A DNA stretch of 64,000 nt from DASQZK01 sp963732905 (GCA_963732905.1 CAVTBM010000004.1:124001-188000); one strand, 5' to 3'. Positions 1-9,807 are shown, counted from the first letter of the stretch. Notes: generated by a model from the sequence alone, not told the origin. A program made the numbers and translations.

Positions 1-1161
1 ACAGAAAACGGCAGTGAATTTCAGAGGGGAAACATTATTATCATCGCACTGTCTCATTTTCTCCATGATGTCTATACCTCCTTCCTCGCCCCTGCACTCC
101 CGCTGCTCATTGAGCGACTGCAGATGTCGTACGGGTTGGCCGGACTTCTCTCTGTGATACAGAGAATTCCTTCCCTCCTCAACCCTTTCGTCGGTATCAT
201 GGCCGAAAAAATGCGGATGAGATATCTGATCATCATTTCACCTGCCCTGACGGGTGTGGCGATGAGCCTGATCGGAGTTGCCCCGGGGTACATATTCCTC
301 GCAATCCTGATGCTCGTTTCCGGAATCAGCTCGACATTTTTCCATATTCCAACTCCGGTGATGATCCGCAAATTATCGGGAAAGACGATAGGCAAGGGGA
401 TGAGCTATTTCATGCTCGGAGGAGAGCTGGCACGAACAGTCGGCCCCATGGTTTTGTTCGGCATCATCAGCCTGTGGGGCATTGAGGGTACATGGAAAAT
501 GATGCCCTTTGGCCTGATCGCCTCCACGCTTCTGTTCTACCGCCTCAGGAATACGGAAATCTCATCCCGCGTTGGACAGAAAGACTGGAAACCGGATTAT
601 TTCAAAGAGTTTGTAAAATATCTGCCTGTCTTTGGCGTAACAGCCGGGATTACTCTCTTCCTCGGCGCCATGAAGTCTTCGTTAACCCTGTATCTGCCTA
701 CCTTCCTCAAACAACAGGGGGAAACTCTTTTCTTCGCCGATGCTTCGCTTTCCGTCCTCCAGCTTGCAGGGGCGGCAGGAACGTTTATTTCAGGAACCGT
801 CTCCGACAAACTGGGGAGAACAAATACTCTCCTCATCATTTCTCTTGTTTCCCCACTGCTTATGTTTCTGTTCCTTTACACAACCGGAATATGGCAGATG
901 ATCATTCTGGCCATCACCGGTCTGTTTATTTTCGCGCCAACCTCCGTACTCCTTGCCCTGGTCCAGGAGCAGAAAAGCGAAAACCTGGCCTTCCTGAACG
1001 GGACCTTCATGTTGCTTAACTTTTTCATCAGTGCTTCCATGGTCACCTTCGCAGGTATTCTGGCCGACCATATCGGTTTTCATAATACATTCTACCTGTC
1101 CGGATTATTTTCCATTGGTGCCGTTGGTGTAGTTCTCCTGGCACGTAAAAAACTCGGCTGA
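1..1161 (+). CDS. MFS transporter, 5'-truncated by the window edge
   Basis: The frame is open from base 1, so the gene starts outside the window. An internal ATG at 124 is not the real start, because the upstream codons encode HFLHDVYTSFLAPALPLLIE, the typical first helix of fosmidomycin-resistance-like (Fsr) major facilitator proteins. About ten hydrophobic segments follow in the visible 386 residues. A cytoplasmic loop SGTVSDKLGRTN (about residues 262-273 of the visible part) fits the MFS motif A between helices. The family are inner-membrane drug or metabolite exporters; the substrate cannot be read from sequence. It converges with the lamin-tail gene, and the two stop codons abut at 1161/1162 with no hairpin between them. 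Confidence 0.85.
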   Translation, partial: TENGSEFQRGNIIIIALSHFLHDVYTSFLAPALPLLIERLQMSYGLAGLLSVIQRIPSLLNPFVGIMAEKMRMRYLIIISPALTGVAMSLIGVAPGYIFLAILMLVSGISSTFFHIPTPVMIRKLSGKTIGKGMSYFMLGGELARTVGPMVLFGIISLWGIEGTWKMMPFGLIASTLLFYRLRNTEISSRVGQKDWKPDYFKEFVKYLPVFGVTAGITLFLGAMKSSLTLYLPTFLKQQGETLFFADASLSVLQLAGAAGTFISGTVSDKLGRTNTLLIISLVSPLLMFLFLYTTGIWQMIILAITGLFIFAPTSVLLALVQEQKSENLAFLNGTFMLLNFFISASMVTFAGILADHIGFHNTFYLSGLFSIGAVGVVLLARKKLG

Positions 1162-1745
1162 TCAATACCTGCGCTTGGCCAGAACTACGGTCTGCTTATA
1201 GCTCCTTTTCCTGCCCGAAAGGTGATAAACTTCAAAATATCCAAGATAGATCCCTATAACGCAGAGTCGCCCGCCATCATCCCGCCCGTCCCATGTGAAC
1301 ATCCCGTCAGGTCCCAGGAGTTCATTAACACCCAGCGTCCTGACAATCCTGCCCGAAGCATCAAAGATCAGCAAAGTACCGACGTATCCCTCCCGATCGA
1401 GATGGAAACGAAAAACGGCAACGTCATCTATGCCATCGTTGTCGGGGCTGAATATATCCCTGTCTGCAGAAAAGGAGGATGATGCCGGCAAAATACCAAG
1501 ATATTGAGAGTTGCGGTAACCCGGTGTGGCAAATCCTGAAAGCGAAGAGGCAGAATGCCATGGTGCCGACAGACCGGTTTCGGAATCCAACGTCATCCGT
1601 TCAAGAGAGATCCCATGATCGTCGGTCAATAAAGCATACTGATCATCAGGACCGTAGTGCATCTCATCGATCACGGTGCCGGAACGGTTTGTCAGTTTTA
1701 CGGTCCCGCCATTGTTCCCGAGTGCGCGCATTCCCGGGAAGCCTG
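1162..1745 (-). pseudogene. Lamin-tail-domain surface protein, C-terminal fragment (3 of 3)
   Basis: The end of the same gene in a third frame. The join is clear: the middle fragment reads LFRLPG, and shifting one base (one G in a GGG run near 1737) gives GMRALGNNGGTVKLTNRSG, the expected end of an LTD domain. The last 90 residues (DIFSPDNDGIDD, then TFTWDGR-like MFTWDGRDDGG, then GIYLGYFEVYHLSGR) form a FlgD-Ig/gliding-type C-terminal domain, as found at the end of exported Bacteroidota proteins. The upstream part of the apparent open frame to 1896 is out-of-frame noise. Confidence 0.7.
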
Positions 1746-2968
1746 AACAGCGTCCTTTTATCGGGCACTTCATAAAAATGTGATAAAGATTCAGGATCAG
1801 GGGAAAGAACAATGTAGCAGCCCGGATAAAACAAAAGGTCAGCGTCTGAAAGAAATACACCCTCATTGCCGTCAGCTGAATCATCTCCTTTAACAATCAA
1901 TGAAAGATCCCCCAGAGAAAGGATTTTGTCCGACCGGTTGTACAATTCCACAAATTCAGCACATCCGGGAAAAGGTGAATAGAGAACTTCCGTGATGATA
2001 ATATCCGTTAAATCCGTTCTGACAGGGATGCCAAGCAAAAACGTGTCCCCTGGAAAAGAAGAATTCCCGGAGCAATCATAAAATTCACTCCCGAAGCGGA
2101 CAGGTAAGGGGCCGTTATCGGTTTCCGGGGGTAAAACCACGCTTAGCGTATCATGAAACAGTCCGGATAAAACGGAAGTAAGACCCGAATCATTTAAGGA
2201 AAGCGAAGTCAGTATCCTGGTCGTCGCGTCAGCCGGGAAGTAAACAGGTTCACTGAAGACCAGCCTGAAATAACCTGAACTATCACAGATCACGCTCTCA
2301 ATAAAGGGGTCATCGTTATCGGTGGTCTCACCAGCCACCGAATTAGGCAGTCCGGGAGTACCACCCTCCAAAGCTTCGGAAGCTTTCCAGTTGGAAGTAC
2401 TTCCGCACAGATAATCATTGTCGACCCGTTCCAGCGACCACCCTCCCTGCGACTTGAAAGCATAGTCGTACCAGGTATCCGAGTATTTCAGTGCATCAAT
2501 AATTTCACCCTGCCTGTTTCTGAGAACAACGAGCTGTCCCGCATTTGTCAGAACAGATGAAGAAGTAAAGGCCGGACTGCACAGACCGGACGGATACAGC
2601 CAGCCGGCACTTTCATCGCAGATCAGGTGATACCCGCCACCACCAATGACTTTCCCGCCAAGGACAAATTTCCGGTTACCGGCAGTAATGGTCCAGTCCT
2701 GTAGGTTAACATCATGTGAACTGCGGTTAAAGATCTCCAGGTATTCGCTCTCCGGCAGGTAAACAGGCGGAGAGGGATCAGCCATGACCTCCGTGAAGAT
2801 CAAATCATACCTTACAGGCAGAAAAAAAGTAAATGAATCCGAAAAAGTAGTAACATTCCCCTTTCGGTCAACGATATCCTTCATAGTAAAAGGATACGTC
2901 CGGTCATTTACGAATCCTTCAGCAAAATGAGCAATGATACGATTCTCCCTGAATTCCAGTGTGTCATG
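1664..2968 (-). pseudogene. Lamin-tail-domain surface protein, middle fragment (2 of 3)
   Basis: Central part of the same gene, one frame away from the N-terminal part. Two lamin-tail (LTD) domains are visible: YDLIFTEVMADPSPPVYLPE followed by SEYLEIFNRS, and later TDIIITEVLYSPFPGCAEFV followed by ELYNRS. Both carry the characteristic I-x-E-V-x-x-x-P opening and the E-x-x-E-L/I-x-N strand. An Ig-like insert lies between them. The frame continues past the next frameshift into a nonsense tail (NARTREQWRD) and stops at 1664. LTD repeats are common in Bacteroidota exported proteins. The ATG at 2884 is internal and not a true start. Confidence 0.7.
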
Positions 2969-3785
2969 TGATCAGATTGCCGGAAATCAACATCCGGAAA
3001 TCAGGTCCCGGAAAGACCAATTCATTAAACCGGAATTCCAGGTCGTTGCGGCTCTGAAAATATACCGAATCATACTCCGGAGGAATCGTGTCGCGGGTAA
3101 AAGTTCCGCTGATCTTAAGGTCATCGAAAGTCAGAAGCCTGTCTTTTGAAGACGTATAAGCATACATCAGGCCGAAATATTCCGAAACCGGCAGTATCTC
3201 CCCGTTCATATCCACCTGTCCGATGACCGAGAATTCTGTGTCTGCCCTGCAGGTTTCAATGACCAGAGGGGTATCCGGATAATAGCTTATTCTGAATTTC
3301 CACGGATCGACACCAGCCATCTCCCCCCAGTTAAACGTCGTTTTACAAAGTATTTCGACGTGTTTTCCATCCTGGAGATAAAGATTCAGAAGATCATCCG
3401 AACCATTGTAATTGACACCAAAGATAAGTGCCCGGTTTTCCGAATCATCCGTCATAAATTCCGCAGACTTCTCTGATAACAGAAAGACTGCCCAGTTGTT
3501 GGATGAAGAGGGATTGTAGGGATACTGGATTATAAACTCCCACGTAATAGACTTTGACAGGTCCGTCACATCATGATGGAAGGATATCCTGTCGCAGGAA
3601 GAAGCATCGTTATCGTAACTGTGCTTCAGAGAATACGCCCCGTTAAGCGGACTTTCAGAATTCACATCCCATCTGTCTGCCGGAAACTGACCGGCAGAAG
3701 CGGGAAGGCCGTTTTCAAAGTCAATGAATACCTGTCCCCAAAGAAAAAACGGCCACAATGAAAAAAGCAGTAACAGTTTTTTCAC
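2964..3785 (-). pseudogene. Lamin-tail-domain surface protein, N-terminal fragment (1 of 3)
   Basis: Codes for a signal peptide (MKKLLLLFSLWPFFLWGQ) followed by about 255 residues of beta-rich sequence resembling a laminin-G/jelly-roll-like module (VFIDFENGLPA... with an ISYYPDTP segment). Such N-terminal modules precede lamin-tail domains in Bacteroidota secreted proteins. The frame ends after SGNLIT at 2964. One base further on, the next frame continues naturally as SHDTLEFREN and on into the second fragment. I read this as a single-base insertion near 2968-2972 within one gene spanning 3785 down to 1162. The role is unknown, probably cell-surface or secreted. It is either a true pseudogene or a sequencing error. 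Confidence 0.7.
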
Positions 3786-4038
3786 ATTACAAATTTATTT
3801 ACGAATTTTGGGGATTCTTATTCTGAAAGGTTAATCGGGGGTGGTTGTATAAAACTATAAAAAATTTCCGGACTTTCAGTAATAGTTCTTAAAAAATATC
3901 GGGATTTGTTTTCCGTTATGATTATGGCCAGCCTGCAGGGCAGCCGCGTTGAAATGCAGAAAAAAAAGGAATGCAGGCGGGTTGAAGGACCAGTGATATT
4001 CTTTATAAGCAGACATTTAAATTTTAAAAATCAATACC

Positions 4039-5028
4039 ATGAAAGTTGCTGTCGTTGGTGCAACCGGTTTAGTAGGCACTGTAATGCTTAAAGTACTCGA
4101 AGAAAGAAATTTTCCCGTTACTGAACTTTATCCTGTAGCCTCTGAGAAATCGGTGGGTAAGGAAATCATGTTCAGAGGAAAGAAGTACAAAGTCATGAGT
4201 GCTTCCGATGCCGTGAGCAAGAAACCGGATCTGGCCATCTTTTCGGCCGGTGGCAGCACTTCCCTGGAGTGGGCTCCGAAATTTGCCGAAGCCGGGACAA
4301 CTGTCGTCGACAATTCCTCGGCGTGGCGCATGGACCCCGGAAAGAAACTGGTGGTCCCTGAGATCAATGCCCATGTCCTCACCAAAAACGATAAGATCAT
4401 CGCCAATCCCAACTGTTCAACCATACAGATGGTGGTGGCCCTTGCCCCGCTGCACAGGAAATACAAAGCCAGGCGCATTGTGGTCTCAACATATCAGTCT
4501 GTAACAGGAACCGGTGTCAAAGCGCTAAAGCAGCTCGAAAATGAGAGAGCCGGCATTAGCGGTGACATGGCGTATCCGCATGTTATCGACAAAAACTGTC
4601 TTCCCCAGTGTGATGTGTTTACCGACAACGGGTATACCAAAGAAGAAATGAAGCTGGTCAACGAGACCAAAAAGATCATGGAAGACGACAGCATCCGGGT
4701 TACAGCCACAGCTGTCAGGGTTCCGGTGTCGGGTGGGCATTCCGAAGCCGTCAATATCGAATTTGAAAAGGATTTTGATCTGGATGAAGTCAGACAACTC
4801 CTTGCTTCAAGTGAAGGCATCATCGTTCAGGACGATCCGGCAAAAGCCCTGTACCCTATGCCGAGGTATTCTGAAGGCCGCGATGAAGTTTTTGTAGGAA
4901 GGATACGCAGGGACGATACCCAGCCGAATACCCTGAATTTGTGGGTGGTATCCGATAACCTGCGGAAGGGTGCCGCAACAAATGCAATTCAGATCGGTGA
5001 ATATTTGATGGCCAAAGGATTGATCTGA
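4039..5028 (+). CDS. asd: Aspartate-semialdehyde dehydrogenase
   Basis: Reduces aspartyl-4-phosphate to aspartate semialdehyde with NADPH, the branch point for lysine/diaminopimelate, threonine and methionine synthesis. The 329-residue length is normal. The N-terminal Rossmann motif VGATGLVG (residues 6-13) binds NADP. The catalytic cysteine is Cys126 in NPNCSTIQ, and the substrate-binding region SGGHSEAVNIEF is present near residue 232. The start ATG at 4039 gives the conserved MKVAVVGATG opening. It stands alone, with hflX convergent downstream and a shared hairpin terminator right at its stop codon. Confidence 0.97.
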   Translation: MKVAVVGATGLVGTVMLKVLEERNFPVTELYPVASEKSVGKEIMFRGKKYKVMSASDAVSKKPDLAIFSAGGSTSLEWAPKFAEAGTTVVDNSSAWRMDPGKKLVVPEINAHVLTKNDKIIANPNCSTIQMVVALAPLHRKYKARRIVVSTYQSVTGTGVKALKQLENERAGISGDMAYPHVIDKNCLPQCDVFTDNGYTKEEMKLVNETKKIMEDDSIRVTATAVRVPVSGGHSEAVNIEFEKDFDLDEVRQLLASSEGIIVQDDPAKALYPMPRYSEGRDEVFVGRIRRDDTQPNTLNLWVVSDNLRKGAATNAIQIGEYLMAKGLI

Positions 5029-5055
5029 AAATGAAACATGACACGTTTCATTTTT
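5028..5055. terminator. Bidirectional terminator between asd and hflX
   Basis: Perfect 10-bp inverted repeat AAAATGAAAC / GTTTCATTTT around the 7-base loop ATGACAC, with A-rich and T-rich flanks so that it can work on both strands. It sits exactly between the two convergent stop codons. Confidence 0.8.
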
Positions 5056-5069
5056 CTTTCCATCCCTGC

Positions 5070-6263
5070 CTAATACAGGAAATCATTATAAGGATACCGC
5101 TGAATGTGGATATCCCTTACCGCATCGTATAAACGCTCCCTGAATTCATCGAGATTCTCCCTGTTCCTGGCTGATATAAACAGGGAAGGGACGTCATTAC
5201 GGGCCATCCAGCTTCTCTTGAGTTCGTCGAGCGTCAGATTTTCTTTGGTCCTGGGACTTAGATCATCCTCATCTTTCCTGATAAACCTGTATGCATCAAT
5301 CTTGTTAAAGACCATGACCATGGGTTTGTCGGCTACGCCAATATCGCGCAGCGTCTGATTTACAACCCTGACCTGTTCTTCAAAGTTTGAGTGAGAGATG
5401 TCGACAATATGCAGCAGCAGATCTGATTCCCGGACTTCATCGAGGGTGGATTTAAACGATTCGACAAGATCGTGCGGCAGTTTCCTGATGAACCCAACCG
5501 TGTCAGCAAGAAGAAACGGAAGATTCTCTACAACGACCTTTCTTACGGTGGTATCCAGGGTGGCGAACAATTTGTTTTCAGCGAAAACGTCTGATTTGGA
5601 GATCAGGTTCATGAGTGTTGACTTCCCGACATTGGTATATCCCACGAGCGACACCCTGACCATCTGGCCGCGGTTTTTACGCTGGGTGACCATCTGTTTG
5701 TCTATCTTCTTCAGCTCAACCTTAAGCCTGGAGATCTTATCACGAATGATCCGGCGGTCTGTCTCTATTTCAGACTCCCCCGGGCCTCTTAATCCGATAC
5801 CCCCCTTCTGCCGTTCCAGGTGTGTCCACATCCTGGTCAGCCGGGGCAACAGATACTGGTATTGCGCGAGTTCGACCTGTGTTTTGGCATGAGCTGTTTT
5901 TGCCCGGTGAGCAAAGATGTCGAGGATAAGATTTGTACGGTCGAGGATCCTTACGTTTAATTCACGTTCCAGATTTCTGAGCTGTGTGGGAGTAAGCTCA
6001 TCATCAAAAATAACAAGATCGACTTCCCGGGATTCTACAAATGTTCTGACTTCCTCCAGCTTTCCTTTCCCAATAAATGTGGCAGGATTGGGAGTATCCA
6101 GCTTTTGTGTGTACGTTTTCAGGGGTATGGCTCCGGCTGTCTCGGTAAGAAAAGACAACTCATTGAGATATTCACTTACTTCAGCTTCATCCTGATCCTG
6201 GTTAATCACTCCAATTAATACCGCTGTCTCCTGAACAGGCGTTGTCTCAATTAATTTCCCCAT
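5070..6263 (-). CDS. hflX: Ribosome-associated GTPase HflX
   Basis: HflX binds the 50S subunit and rescues or splits stalled ribosomes under stress. The N-terminal HflX domain is followed by a glycine-rich linker (GGIGLRGPGESEIETDRR) and a G domain with G1 GYTNVGKST, G3 DTVGF and G4 NKID. I chose the ATG at 6263 (MGKLIETTPV). The longer frame starts with TTG at 6281 and would overlap a good Bacteroidota -7 element. The length of about 397 residues is normal for the family. Confidence 0.95.
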   Translation of the reverse strand: MGKLIETTPVQETAVLIGVINQDQDEAEVSEYLNELSFLTETAGAIPLKTYTQKLDTPNPATFIGKGKLEEVRTFVESREVDLVIFDDELTPTQLRNLERELNVRILDRTNLILDIFAHRAKTAHAKTQVELAQYQYLLPRLTRMWTHLERQKGGIGLRGPGESEIETDRRIIRDKISRLKVELKKIDKQMVTQRKNRGQMVRVSLVGYTNVGKSTLMNLISKSDVFAENKLFATLDTTVRKVVVENLPFLLADTVGFIRKLPHDLVESFKSTLDEVRESDLLLHIVDISHSNFEEQVRVVNQTLRDIGVADKPMVMVFNKIDAYRFIRKDEDDLSPRTKENLTLDELKRSWMARNDVPSLFISARNRENLDEFRERLYDAVRDIHIQRYPYNDFLY

Positions 6264-6278
6264 AAAATCTGTTTTTTG

Positions 6279-6311
6279 CAAAGATACTATATAAGTGGGC
6301 AGGAAGAGAAA
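6279..6311 (-). promoter_or_regulatory. Candidate Bacteroidota promoter for hflX
   Basis: On the minus strand, TATCTTTG (6286-6279) matches the -7 consensus TAnnTTTG exactly. TTTC (6311-6308), one mismatch from TTTG, lies 21 bases upstream. Transcription would start about 10 bases before the ATG at 6263. Confidence 0.45.
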
Positions 6312-6647
6312 AGAAAAATCATCAATTCATCTACCGGAATTAGATTTGTATGGTACGATGGCATAAAAAAGGGACGTCGGGTAATCCTCGTCAGCATTGA
6401 GTTCAGGTTCGATGCATTGAAGGAAACTCCGGTTTGCAGGATTGAGAAAGGCATTGCTCCCGGGGCGATGGCCCCTGCATTCCGGAAGAATAATGACCAG
6501 TGGAATACCGGATAACGTTTTGAATTCCTGAAATATTGCACCTCTGCCCATTGCTTTTAAACATCCGGGAAACTGGCAATTAGGACCGAAGTTTGATTCT
6601 GAAAGATCAAGGTTAGCGCGCTCCTTTTAACTTTAAATTCATTAGCC
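6312..6647. other. Non-coding gap between hflX and the first tonB
   Basis: About 340 bases with no gene I can support. Short open frames on both strands lack any domain signature or plausible start context. No hairpin with a T-run and no good promoter match was seen just before 6648. Confidence 0.4.
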
Positions 6648-6941
6648 ATGAAAAAGAAAAAATCGGAGAAAGCAAATCTCGAAAAAAACCGTCTCATCTA
6701 TTTTGAGGCCGGACTGATCCTTGCCCTTTCACTCTCTCTAGTTGCCTTTGAATGGTCCAAAACACCATCAAAAAACCAGTCAGCTTACGGTCACCGGTAT
6801 AGCCCCGAAGATTTCACTCAGATTGAACGTACCATTAGAAAAGAGATTCAGGAAATTAAACGACCGAAAATTATCCAGGTTATAAACCCTGTAGATGATA
6901 AAAACATCATCATCGACCAGCCCGGAATTCTTCAATCCTGA
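6648..6941 (+). pseudogene. TonB-like energy transducer, N-terminal fragment
   Basis: The opening MKKKKSEKANLEKNRLIYFE plus one transmembrane segment (AGLILALSLSLVAFEW, residues about 26-41) closely matches the intact TonB gene 0.8 kb downstream. The frame runs to a stop at 6941. Removing one G near 6923 gives the sensible continuation EFFNPEINPNEGYL, and removing another base near 6972 then gives WDIPANEPEKF in the frame of the second fragment. This looks like one gene with two single-base insertions, from decay or error. Confidence 0.7.
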
Positions 6942-6952
6942 AATTAACCCAA

Positions 6953-7333
6953 ATGAGGGCTACCTTGTGGGACATCCCGGCAAACGAACCTGAAAAATTT
7001 CAAGAGCCCATTGATGTCTATGCTGTTAAGGAAAAGCCTCTTTTCAATGGCGGGGATCCAATGGTTGAATTCAGAAAATATATTGTGGAGAATTTACGTT
7101 ATCCGACAGAGGCCAGTGAAAACGGGATAGAAGGACGTGTCACAATAGAATTCACCATTGACGAAAAGGGCCGGATGACGAACGTTCGGGTAATCATGGG
7201 TGTCCATCCATCGCTTGACGAAGAAGCACTCCGTGTTATTGGATCATCTCCAGCCTGGACCCCGGGGAAGCAAAATGGAATGCCGGTGAAAGTCAGATAT
7301 TATTTCCCGGTAAACTATAGGCTGGCAAGATAA
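6953..7333 (+). pseudogene. TonB-like energy transducer, C-terminal fragment
   Basis: Holds the complete TonB C-terminal domain: FNGGDPMVEFRKYIVENLRY, then PTEASENGIEGRVTIEFTID with the conserved Y-P and G-x-V motifs, ending YYFPVNYRLAR. This domain contacts TonB boxes of outer-membrane receptors. The ATG at 6953 lies in a region that is probably out of frame in the ancestral gene, so a separate soluble protein is unlikely. It pairs with the fragment ending at 6941. Confidence 0.7.
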
Positions 7334-7445
7334 TATTCTCTTTAAAAACAGCCGGTTTGGTGTGATTTTTGTGATTTAATTACGGTTATTTTTAAAATGA
7401 TGGAATTCACGCGTAAAGATTGCGCAATGTTTTCAATCAAATACT

Positions 7446-7477
7446 TTTGAAAATGAATTTTTAATTTGTTAATTTTA
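7446..7477 (+). promoter_or_regulatory. Candidate promoter for the second tonB
   Basis: TTTG at 7446-7449, a 20-base spacer, then TAATTTTA at 7470-7477 (one base short of TAnnTTTG). The transcript would start about 20 bases before the ATG at 7503. Confidence 0.4.
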
Positions 7478-7502
7478 GAGCCGCAAAATCTAAGGACATA
7501 TT

Positions 7503-8186
7503 ATGGAACTGAAAAAATCAAAAAAAGCAGATCTTGAAAAGAACAGGGGAGTATTCCTTGAGATAGGTTTACTTCTTGTCCTTTCACTCGTTCTCATTGC
7601 TTTTGAATGGACAACACAGCCTTCAAATAAAGAGGAGAACAAGCTGGTTGCTGAAACGACTTATGAGGTTGAAGAAATGCAGGTGACAAGGCGTGAAGAA
7701 CAGCCGAAACCCGAACCTCAACAGAAAGTGACCGAAATTCTGAACATCGTGAAAGACAACGTCAACATTGATGCTGACATGAATTTTGACGTTGAAGCAA
7801 ATGCTAACACAGAATTTCAGTTTACCGGTTTTGCTGATGATATGGATGAACAATTCAAGGACGAGGAAACTTTCTATATCGTTGAAGACATGCCAAAATT
7901 TAACGGTGGAGATCCTGCTGTCGAGTTCCGTAAATACATCGCACAAAACCTGCATTATCCGGAAATTGCAGCTGAAAACGGTATCAGTGGAAGGGTAATC
8001 GTCCAGTTTGCCGTCAATTCAAAGGGTAAAGTAGTTGACGCTGTTGTGGTAGCAGGTGTAGACCCCGCTCTTGATAAAGAAGCCATCAGGGTCGTAATGT
8101 CATCACCTGTCTGGACGCCAGGCCGTCAGAGGGGAAAAGCCGTTAAGGTACTGTTTACCTTCCCGATCAATTTCGTTCTGCAATAA
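7503..8186 (+). CDS. TonB family energy transducer
   Basis: An inner-membrane-anchored periplasmic protein that passes proton-motive energy to outer-membrane TonB-dependent receptors. It has 227 residues: a charged N-terminus, one membrane helix (GLLLVLSLVLIAFEW, about 27-41), a short EEQPKPEPQQK linker much less proline-rich than classical TonB, an acidic spacer, and a C-terminal TonB domain (FNGGDPAVEFRKYIAQNLHY onward to FPINFVLQ). It is a paralogue of the broken copy just upstream, so the pair arose by tandem duplication. No exbB/exbD is adjacent. A strong terminator follows. Confidence 0.9.
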   Translation: MELKKSKKADLEKNRGVFLEIGLLLVLSLVLIAFEWTTQPSNKEENKLVAETTYEVEEMQVTRREEQPKPEPQQKVTEILNIVKDNVNIDADMNFDVEANANTEFQFTGFADDMDEQFKDEETFYIVEDMPKFNGGDPAVEFRKYIAQNLHYPEIAAENGISGRVIVQFAVNSKGKVVDAVVVAGVDPALDKEAIRVVMSSPVWTPGRQRGKAVKVLFTFPINFVLQ

Positions 8187-8202
8187 TTTGAGCTTATGAA
8201 AT

Positions 8203-8237
8203 AAAAAAAGCTGTCTCTGGAAGGCAGCTTTTTTTTT
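8203..8237 (+). terminator. Rho-independent terminator after tonB
   Basis: Stem GCTGTCT (8210-8216) pairs with AGGCAGC (8222-8228, one G-T pair) around loop CTGGA, extended by an A-run before and a run of nine T after. Confidence 0.85.
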
Positions 8238-8420
8238 ATCAAAAAAATCCCATCTACCCGAAGCATGGCATTTTTATTGACTTGCCTGTCATGTTGCTCC
8301 TTCAATTAATTACGGTTCAATACTTCCAAACTGCAACATTTTAAACAGCTGTTCGTAAATATGTGGGATTTAACATAATTTGTTTTTCTATATTAGTAAA
8401 ATCAACTCAATACCAGTCCT

Positions 8421-9596
8421 ATGAAAAAATATGTACTCTTTGGATTTATCGCTCTATTCCTGTCCTCCTGCGGTTCTGTCAACAAAAAATTACAGCGTGG
8501 AGACTACGACGGCGTTATCAATAAAAGTGTAAAACGCCTCATCAAAGACCCTACCGACGAGGAAGATATCAAAACCCTCGACAAGTCTTACAAGCTTGCC
8601 AATGAGAGAGACCTTGAAAGAATCAAGTTTCTGAAAACAGAAGATAATCCCAATAATTACGATGAGATATTCCAACGGTATGAAACGTTGAAAGCCAGGC
8701 AGGCATTGGTTCGTAAAGTTCTGCCCTTAAACCTGAACGGCAGGTCCATCAATTATGATTATGTGGATTATGATGCCGATCTGGTTGCTGCTAAAAAGAA
8801 AGCTGCAGCATTTTACTATGCCAACGGCCAGAAACTCATGAATAACGGGGACAAGGCATCCTACCGCGAAGCATATTACGAACTCGTGAGAGCCCAGCAA
8901 TACTCAGGCGACAGTTATCCCAACCTGAATCAAATGATCCTTGATGCACACTATAAAGGATTGAGCAGAGTGATCGTCGAAGTGCAGAGCAGCGACCGGA
9001 TTATGATCGCCCCGGAGTTCAGGGACGAGTTGCTTACATTCAATACACAGGGGCTCAACAGTGAATGGGTGGAATACCATTTCAGGCACCTCAATGATGA
9101 TATCCAGTATGATTATGCTGTCGTCATCAACCTGCTCGACATTATTGTGACTCCCGAGGACACCAAGGAAACGGATAAAGTATACAAAAAAGAGGTCGAA
9201 AACGGCTTTGATTATGCTCTTGACGCCAAGGGAAATGTAATGAGAGACACTGCCGGAAATGATATTAAAATTCCAAGATATAAAACACTGCAATGCACCC
9301 TTATTGAAACCCATCAGCATAAATCGGTCAATATCCGCGGCCAGGTTGAAATAACTCAGCTCCAGCCCGAAGCCAGGCTTCTCGTCAAGGAACCCATTGG
9401 TGCCGAGAATGTCTTTGATCACACATCGGCCAGAGCGGTTGGTGACCAGGAAGCCCTGGATGCAGATGCCCTCCAAAAAATCAAAAACGAGGCTGTCCCC
9501 TTCCCTACTGACGCTGCAATGATCCTGAATACGGCTGAAACGCTGAAACCGGCCATCCGGAATGCGCTCTACAAAAACAAACAGTATATTCTATAG
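8421..9596 (+). CDS. Conserved Bacteroidota lipoprotein of unknown function
   Basis: 391 residues starting with a lipoprotein signal (MKKYVLFGFIALFLSSC, lipidated Cys17). The N-terminal third (KLQRGDYDGVINKSVKRLIK, later KAAAFYYANGQKLM and AYYELVRAQQYSGD) looks like helical TPR-like repeats. The remainder is alpha/beta with no motif I recognise. Outer-membrane or periplasmic location is inferred from the lipobox. It stands alone between two strong terminators. Confidence 0.8.
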   Translation: MKKYVLFGFIALFLSSCGSVNKKLQRGDYDGVINKSVKRLIKDPTDEEDIKTLDKSYKLANERDLERIKFLKTEDNPNNYDEIFQRYETLKARQALVRKVLPLNLNGRSINYDYVDYDADLVAAKKKAAAFYYANGQKLMNNGDKASYREAYYELVRAQQYSGDSYPNLNQMILDAHYKGLSRVIVEVQSSDRIMIAPEFRDELLTFNTQGLNSEWVEYHFRHLNDDIQYDYAVVINLLDIIVTPEDTKETDKVYKKEVENGFDYALDAKGNVMRDTAGNDIKIPRYKTLQCTLIETHQHKSVNIRGQVEITQLQPEARLLVKEPIGAENVFDHTSARAVGDQEALDADALQKIKNEAVPFPTDAAMILNTAETLKPAIRNALYKNKQYIL

Positions 9597-9616
9597 TAAA
9601 AATTATCACGCCAGGA

Positions 9617-9650
9617 ACAGGGTACGTCTGAAGATGTACCCTGTTTTTTT
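9617..9650 (+). terminator. Strong rho-independent terminator after the lipoprotein gene
   Basis: 12-bp stem ACAGGGTACGTC (9617-9628) / GATGTACCCTGT (9633-9644) with a single G-T pair, a TGAA tetraloop and a following T-run. Confidence 0.9.
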
Positions 9651-9678
9651 GTTTTTCCCATCCGCAGCAAAAAATAGC

Positions 9679-9709
9679 TTTGGGATTTTTAAAAATTAAT
9701 CTATTTTTG
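9679..9709 (+). promoter_or_regulatory. Consensus Bacteroidota promoter of the tRNA gene
   Basis: TTTG (9679-9682), a spacer of exactly 19 bases, and TATTTTTG (9702-9709) match both elements of the Bacteroidota primary sigma consensus with no mismatch. The tRNA begins 10 bases later. This also supports the taxonomic assignment of the window. Confidence 0.85.
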
Positions 9710-9719
9710 CATTCGTATT

Positions 9720-9793
9720 GGGGCATTAGCTCAGTTGGCTAGAGCGTTTGACTGGCAGTCAAGAGGTCATCGGTTCGATTCCGATATGCTCCA
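9720..9793 (+). tRNA. tRNA-Ala(GGC)
   Basis: 74 bases fold into a full cloverleaf: acceptor GGGGCAT/ATGCTCC containing the G3-U70 pair that identifies alanine tRNA, D-stem GCTC/GAGC, anticodon stem TTTGA/TCAAG with loop CTGGCAG (anticodon GGC), and T-arm ATCGG-TTCGATT-CCGAT. Discriminator base A is at 9793. The CCA end is not encoded (CACA follows). Confidence 0.97.
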
Positions 9794-9807
9794 CACAGAT
9801 AATCAGG

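Noticed and set aside
1162..1896. 244-residue protein starting at 1896 on the minus strand
   Set aside because: Its first 50 codons are the out-of-frame version of the lamin-tail domain; only the part below about 1745 is the true frame.
3790..3797. TAAATTTG on the minus strand before the lamin-tail gene as a promoter
   Set aside because: The transcript would begin at or after the start codon, and no TTTG lies 19-21 bases upstream.
6276..6515. 79-codon plus-strand frame after hflX
   Set aside because: Overlaps the hflX promoter, no recognisable domain, and a competing frame of equal length lies on the other strand.
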